A DNA stretch of 64,000 nucleotides from Hylemonella sp. Lineage in GTDB: Bacteria; Pseudomonadota; Gammaproteobacteria; Burkholderiales; Burkholderiaceae_C. The DNA lies in NCBI GenBank assembly GCA_030695415.1, contig JAUYQZ010000003.1:1-64000 (forward strand), in the 5' to 3' direction. This document shows, in pieces, positions 60,052 through 64,000 of the stretch. The notes under the pieces were generated by a model. It did not search any database, was not told the origin of the DNA, and was given only the letters and a program-made list of their open reading frames with translations. How positions within the stretch are numbered: the first letter of the stretch is position 1; the number at the start of each line of letters is the position of its first letter. A program made the translations under genes and the position numbers.

Positions 60052-61371
60052 TCAGCCGCGCAGGTAGCGCAAAACCCCCATGCCGGCTTTTCTACCGCTG
60101 GCCAGGCAGGCCGTGAGCAAGTAGCCCCCCGTGGGCGCTTCCCAGTCCAGCATCTCGCCCGCACAGAACAGACCCGGCAGGGCCTCGCTCATCAGGTCGT
60201 CGTTCAGCGCCTCGAACAACACGCCACCCGCGCTGCTGATGGCCTCGTCGATCGGCCGTGCCGCGACCAATTGCAGCGGCAAGGCCTTGATGGCTGCCGC
60301 CAGCTTGCCTGCGTCGTGCATGTCGTCCTTGCTCAGCAGCTCGTGCAGGACAGCCGCCTTGATGCCGTCAATACCGAGCCGGCTCTTCAGATGGCTGGAC
60401 AGCGACCGTGAGCCGCGCGGATGCGACACCTCGGCCAGCACGCGCTCGGCCGACATGTCGGGCAGCAGGTCCAGATGCAGCGTGGCGTGCCCGGTGCGGA
60501 TGATCTCCTCACGCAAGAGGCTCGACGCTGCATAGACCAGACTGCCCTCCACCCCGGTGGCGGTGGCGACGAACTCGCCCTTGCGTTCGAAGCGGCGGCC
60601 CGGGCCGTCCGTGCAGCGGATGGCCACGGTCTTGAAGGGCTGGCCGGCAAAACGGCTGGCAAAGAACTCGCTCCAACCCGTGGCCGCCGGCACAGCCTGC
60701 ACCGGGAGGGCCTGCCCCTCGGACGGCAGCTTGCGCTGTACCGCCACATCAAAACCGCAATTCGCTGGCAGCAAGGGCGCCACCGCCACGCCGCGCGCGA
60801 CCAGCAGCGGCACCCAGGCGCCATTGGAGCCCAAGCGGGCCCAGCTGCCGCCGCCCAGGGCCAGCACCACGGCATCGGCCTGGACGCGCACCTCACCATC
60901 CGGAGATTCGAAACGCAGCTCGCGGCCATCCCCGGACCAGCCCAGCCAGCGATGTCGCATATGGAAGCTCACCCCCGGCCCACCGTGGGACGGATGGCGC
61001 AGGCGCTGCAGCCAGGCGCGCAGCAGTGGCGCAGCCTTCATGTCCTTCGGAAACACGCGACCTGAACTGCCGACGAAGGTATCGATGCCCAGCCCCTGCG
61101 TCCAGGCGCGCAATTCGTTCGCACCGAAGTCACGCAGCAGTGCCTCGATCTGCGTCCGACGGGTGCCATACCGCTCGGCAAAACGGTCGGCCGCCTCGGA
61201 ATGGGTGAGGTTCATGCCGCCCTTGCCCGCCAGCAGGAACTTGCGACCGACGGATGGCATCGCGTCGTACAGGTCCACCGCTACACCGGCGTTCACCAGC
61301 ACCTCGGCCGCCATCAAGCCGGCCGGACCACCGCCGATCACCACCACATGTTTTGTCTGTTTCTGACTCAT
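60052..61371 (-). CDS. TIGR03862/BaiN-like FAD-dependent oxidoreductase
   Basis: Product of 439 aa. N-terminal FAD motif VVIGGGPAGLMAAEVLVNAG (residues 9-28), family signature GRKFLLAGKGGMNLTHSE, and a C-terminal TSGGVLFE-like block (ISSAGGVLFEALNDDLM) with GLFCAGEMLDWEAPTGGYLL. The physiological substrate is unknown. The ATG overlaps the AddA stop by four bases. Confidence 0.88.
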   Translation of the reverse strand: MSQKQTKHVVVIGGGPAGLMAAEVLVNAGVAVDLYDAMPSVGRKFLLAGKGGMNLTHSEAADRFAERYGTRRTQIEALLRDFGANELRAWTQGLGIDTFVGSSGRVFPKDMKAAPLLRAWLQRLRHPSHGGPGVSFHMRHRWLGWSGDGRELRFESPDGEVRVQADAVVLALGGGSWARLGSNGAWVPLLVARGVAVAPLLPANCGFDVAVQRKLPSEGQALPVQAVPAATGWSEFFASRFAGQPFKTVAIRCTDGPGRRFERKGEFVATATGVEGSLVYAASSLLREEIIRTGHATLHLDLLPDMSAERVLAEVSHPRGSRSLSSHLKSRLGIDGIKAAVLHELLSKDDMHDAGKLAAAIKALPLQLVAARPIDEAISSAGGVLFEALNDDLMSEALPGLFCAGEMLDWEAPTGGYLLTACLASGRKAGMGVLRYLRG

Positions 61372-64000
61372 TTGATCTCTTCAAGGGTTCCCTGTGCGCT
61401 CAGAAAGGCGGCGCGCACCGTCTCACCCGGGCAGGCCGCCTGCACTGCGGAGCGGTAAGCGCGCAGCTGAGACTGCAGCTCGTCGCTGGCCTGCGGCTGC
61501 GCCGCCGACTTGTAATCCAGCACCCACCAGCTGCCGTCCTTGCGCTGCACCAAGCGGTCGATGCGGCGCACGCTGCCCTGCAGCGTGACCGGCACCTCGT
61601 TGCCTTGCCACGCCACCTCGCCGAACCGCCAGGCCCAGGCCCCTTCGCCACGCAGGATGCGCAGCGCCATGTCTGCGGCCTGACGCGCCTGCATCTCGTC
61701 CAGTCCGAACTCGGCCCCGGCGCGCTGCACCTGCGCGAGCGTCCAGCCGGAGGCACCCAGGGCTGCCCACTCCAGCAGACGGTGCATGGACTGCCCCACC
61801 CTTGCTTCGGGCGAAGCGGGTTGCTGGACAGGCGTCTGCGGATTCGTCGATGCCCCAAGCGCCAGGGCCGGCAGCACGGGCAGGCAGACCACGCCCGTCT
61901 CCCCCGCCCCCCGGCCAGGCGCCCCTGCGGGGATTTCCGGGGAAACCATTGACTCGCAGCTCGCCTGCAGGCGTTGCCACCAGCTCGCGCCATGGCCAAG
62001 GTGCGGCTGCACCGAGGAGAGCACCAGGCGCTGCTGCGCCCGCGTCAGTGCCACGTAGAGTCCATTGAGCTCCTCGCGCTGGCGCGCCTGCAGTTCCACC
62101 GCCATGGCCTCGCGTACGCTGGGCGGTAGGCGGCTTTCGCTGGCAAGAAAGACGAAGCTGCGGGGTGCCTCGGCCTCCCCGGGCCAATCCAGCAGCACGC
62201 TCATGGTCTGGGCGCGCTGGGCGGGTGCGTCCGTATCCAGAAGAAGCACCAGCGGTGCCTCCAGCCCCTTGGCCCCGTGCACGGTCAGCAGGCGTACCGC
62301 ATCCGCATCCGCCAGCGTGGGTGCGGGCACGCCGCCGGCCTTGAGGGCCCGCACGAAGGCATAGGGCGTGGCGTAACGCGCCCCGTCCACCTGCAGGGCG
62401 GCGGCCAGCAGGGCCTGCAGGTTGACGCGCGTGCCCTCGCGCAAGGTGGCGGGTGCCTGGGCCACAAAGCGGGCCAGCACATCCCCGTCGTCGTAGATGG
62501 CGTCCAGCGCATCGTGCGGCGGCAGCGTGTCCAGCCAGCGCTTCCAGCGCAGCAGCTGCGGGCCGATGGCCTGGAGTGCCGGGGTCAAACCCGCGCCCGA
62601 CTGCAAGAGGTCAAACCAGGGTTGCTTCAGTTCGCGCTGGAGCGAGGCCAACTGGATCAGGCCCTCATCGCCCACGCCGAACAGGGGCGACTTCAAGGCG
62701 CGCGCCAGCGAGAGGTCGTGCGCTGGCGAGACCAGGGCATCGAGCAGGGCCACCAGGTCCTGCACCTCGGGTGCCTCTCCCAAGTCGCGCTTCTCCGGCT
62801 GCTGCGCAGCGATGCCCAACTCGCGCAGTGCCTCCTGCATGGCGGTCAGCCGATCGCGCTTGCGCGCCAGCACCATGATGTGCTTCGGGTGCAAGCCAGC
62901 GTCGATCTGACGCGCCAGCCAGCGCGCGGCCTGGCGACATTCCAGCGTGCGCAGCGTTTCCTCGGGCGTGACGCGCAGCTGGGTCAGGCTGTCGCGCCAG
63001 CTGACAGGCGCCGCCTCACCCCTGGCATCCTTCTCGGGCCGCAGGATCTGCGGCAGGGCCTGCACGCTGCCCGCCTGCTCCGACGCGGTGGTGTGGGGCC
63101 GAAATCCCTCGTACTCGCCCTGCGCCTGGGCCTGCCCCATGGCCTGGTTGACCAGGGCCAGGACGGCTGGCGCATTGCGCCGCGTGTGGTCGCAACTCAG
63201 CAGTTCGCCACCCAGCTCGTGCACGAAGGCCATGGCCGCCTTGAAGACCTGCGGCTCGGCACGACGGAAACGGTAGATGCTCTGCTTGGGGTCGCCAACA
63301 ATGAAGAGACTGGGCGCCTGCGCGCCGCCGCCACTGCCTGCATAGCCGCTGAGCCAGGCATGCAGGGCCTGCCACTGCAGCGGATTGGTGTCCTGGAATT
63401 CGTCGATCAGCAGGTGCCGCGTACGCGCATCCAGCCGCTCCTGCACCCAGCCACCCAGCACGGGGTCGGACAGCAGGTGCAGCGCAGCACGCTCCACGTC
63501 GCTCATGTCGACCCAGCCGCGCTCGCGCTTGAGCGCACCGTATTCATCGACCAGCAGACGCATGAGCCGTGTCATGCGCTGCTGGTAGAGCCAGGCCTCG
63601 TGCTGCTGCTGGGCGACACACAGGCGCTGCAGTTCCGGCTCGGCTTCCTGCGCCGCGGCCACCTTGAGCAGATGCTGCGTCAGGCGGTCTTCGTCCTTGA
63701 CGAAGAACCCTCCCCGCAGAACCCGCAGCGCCTCCTCGAACTCGGGCGCGGTGGTGGCGGCATCGAGCAGGGCATAGGCGTCGATGACGGCGGCAGCCGC
63801 TTTCTGTGGCGTCTTGTTCTTTTCCTCGCCCAAAGCCCGGGCCCGGGCCAACCAGCGCTCACGCGCCGCCAGCTCGCGCAGCGCAAGCGCTGGCGCCTGC
63901 AGGCCATTGAATTCAGGGCACAGCTCACCAAAGGCCGGCACCGATGACGCCACGGCGCCAGCGGCATCGGCCAGCTGGAACTCCACGCGACGCTGCAAGG
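61368..64000 (-). CDS. addA: AddA-like UvrD-family helicase/exonuclease subunit (N-terminus beyond the window)
   Basis: At least 876 aa are visible. Superfamily 1 helicase motifs: LLIDEFQDTNPLQWQALHAW (Walker B), FIVGDPKQSIYRFRRAE, LLTVHGAKGLEAPLVLLLDT and LYVALTRAQQRLVL. The C-terminal PD-(D/E)XK nuclease has RIDRLVQRKDGSWWVLDYKS (catalytic Asp and Lys). It processes double-strand breaks with an AddB partner, probably encoded upstream beyond the edge. The Walker A region lies outside. The RecB-like alternative is less likely given the motif spacing. Confidence 0.88.
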   Translation of the reverse strand, partial: LQRRVEFQLADAAGAVASSVPAFGELCPEFNGLQAPALALRELAARERWLARARALGEEKNKTPQKAAAAVIDAYALLDAATTAPEFEEALRVLRGGFFVKDEDRLTQHLLKVAAAQEAEPELQRLCVAQQQHEAWLYQQRMTRLMRLLVDEYGALKRERGWVDMSDVERAALHLLSDPVLGGWVQERLDARTRHLLIDEFQDTNPLQWQALHAWLSGYAGSGGGAQAPSLFIVGDPKQSIYRFRRAEPQVFKAAMAFVHELGGELLSCDHTRRNAPAVLALVNQAMGQAQAQGEYEGFRPHTTASEQAGSVQALPQILRPEKDARGEAAPVSWRDSLTQLRVTPEETLRTLECRQAARWLARQIDAGLHPKHIMVLARKRDRLTAMQEALRELGIAAQQPEKRDLGEAPEVQDLVALLDALVSPAHDLSLARALKSPLFGVGDEGLIQLASLQRELKQPWFDLLQSGAGLTPALQAIGPQLLRWKRWLDTLPPHDALDAIYDDGDVLARFVAQAPATLREGTRVNLQALLAAALQVDGARYATPYAFVRALKAGGVPAPTLADADAVRLLTVHGAKGLEAPLVLLLDTDAPAQRAQTMSVLLDWPGEAEAPRSFVFLASESRLPPSVREAMAVELQARQREELNGLYVALTRAQQRLVLSSVQPHLGHGASWWQRLQASCESMVSPEIPAGAPGRGAGETGVVCLPVLPALALGASTNPQTPVQQPASPEARVGQSMHRLLEWAALGASGWTLAQVQRAGAEFGLDEMQARQAADMALRILRGEGAWAWRFGEVAWQGNEVPVTLQGSVRRIDRLVQRKDGSWWVLDYKSAAQPQASDELQSQLRAYRSAVQAACPGETVRAAFLSAQGTLEEIK

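Overview
The window reads as chromosomal DNA of a Burkholderiales (Comamonadaceae-like) betaproteobacterium from about position 7.2 kb to the end. The support is high GC with strong CTG/GCC codon bias, the gene order ilvB-ilvH-ilvC-pssA-leuA, dnaX-ybaB-recR next to the 4.5S RNA gene, an ECF sigma factor followed by DUF3619/DUF3106/RDD genes, and an AddA-type helicase-nuclease. The first ~7.2 kb has a more mixed codon choice (CTC, CTT, TTG, CTA among the leucines) and an alphaproteobacterial flavour. The change of style falls inside one reading frame, the antiporter subunit D gene, near 7185, within a stretch coding for a very conserved protein segment. This is either a recombination junction or an assembly join.

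Layout. 1-3.3 kb: end of a beta-propeller dehydrogenase, a membrane-anchored coiled-coil protein and a tandem universal stress protein. 3.5-9.5 kb: a six-gene Mrp/Pha-type cation/proton antiporter operon with fused A and B subunits. 9.6-15.1 kb: class I fumarase, glutamate racemase, a secreted nuclease, tRNA-Pro, the two leucyl-transferases of the N-degron pathway (aat, bpt) and an IclR regulator. 15.1-22.5 kb (minus strand): a PBP7-type endopeptidase, then the branched-chain amino-acid cluster. leuA is preceded by an 18-residue leader peptide with five successive Leu codons and an intrinsic terminator, i.e. a leucine attenuator. 22.8-26.4 kb: ECF sigma/DUF3619/DUF3106/RDD operon, diacylglycerol kinase, LOG-family protein and PII. 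26.5-33 kb: NAD synthetase, an acyltransferase-like protein, an orphan CheW, and soluble and proton-pumping pyrophosphatases side by side.

33.3-39.5 kb: a signalling island made of a NarL-type response regulator facing a hybrid histidine kinase, which overlaps a periplasmic binding-protein gene and lies just downstream of a TonB-dependent receptor. 39.5-42.8 kb: molybdenum cofactor genes moaA, mobA and moeA with a hairpin-rich repeat between the first two. 42.8-49.6 kb: a P-type cation ATPase and an RND efflux pump with its adaptor. 49.8-53.3 kb: rnhA and a methyltransferase, divergent from gloB and mltD; the two divergent start codons share the same CATG. 53.4-57.8 kb: a Tat-exported binding protein, a MAPEG protein, recR, ybaB and dnaX. 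dnaX carries an A9 slippery run exactly where a short gamma form would end. 57.9-60 kb: the 4.5S RNA gene and a luciferase-like monooxygenase flanked by two decayed remnants of the 3-hydroxyisobutyrate dehydrogenase family. 60-64 kb: a BaiN-type flavoprotein and the 5'-truncated AddA-like gene.

No phage, insertion sequence or CRISPR array was seen.
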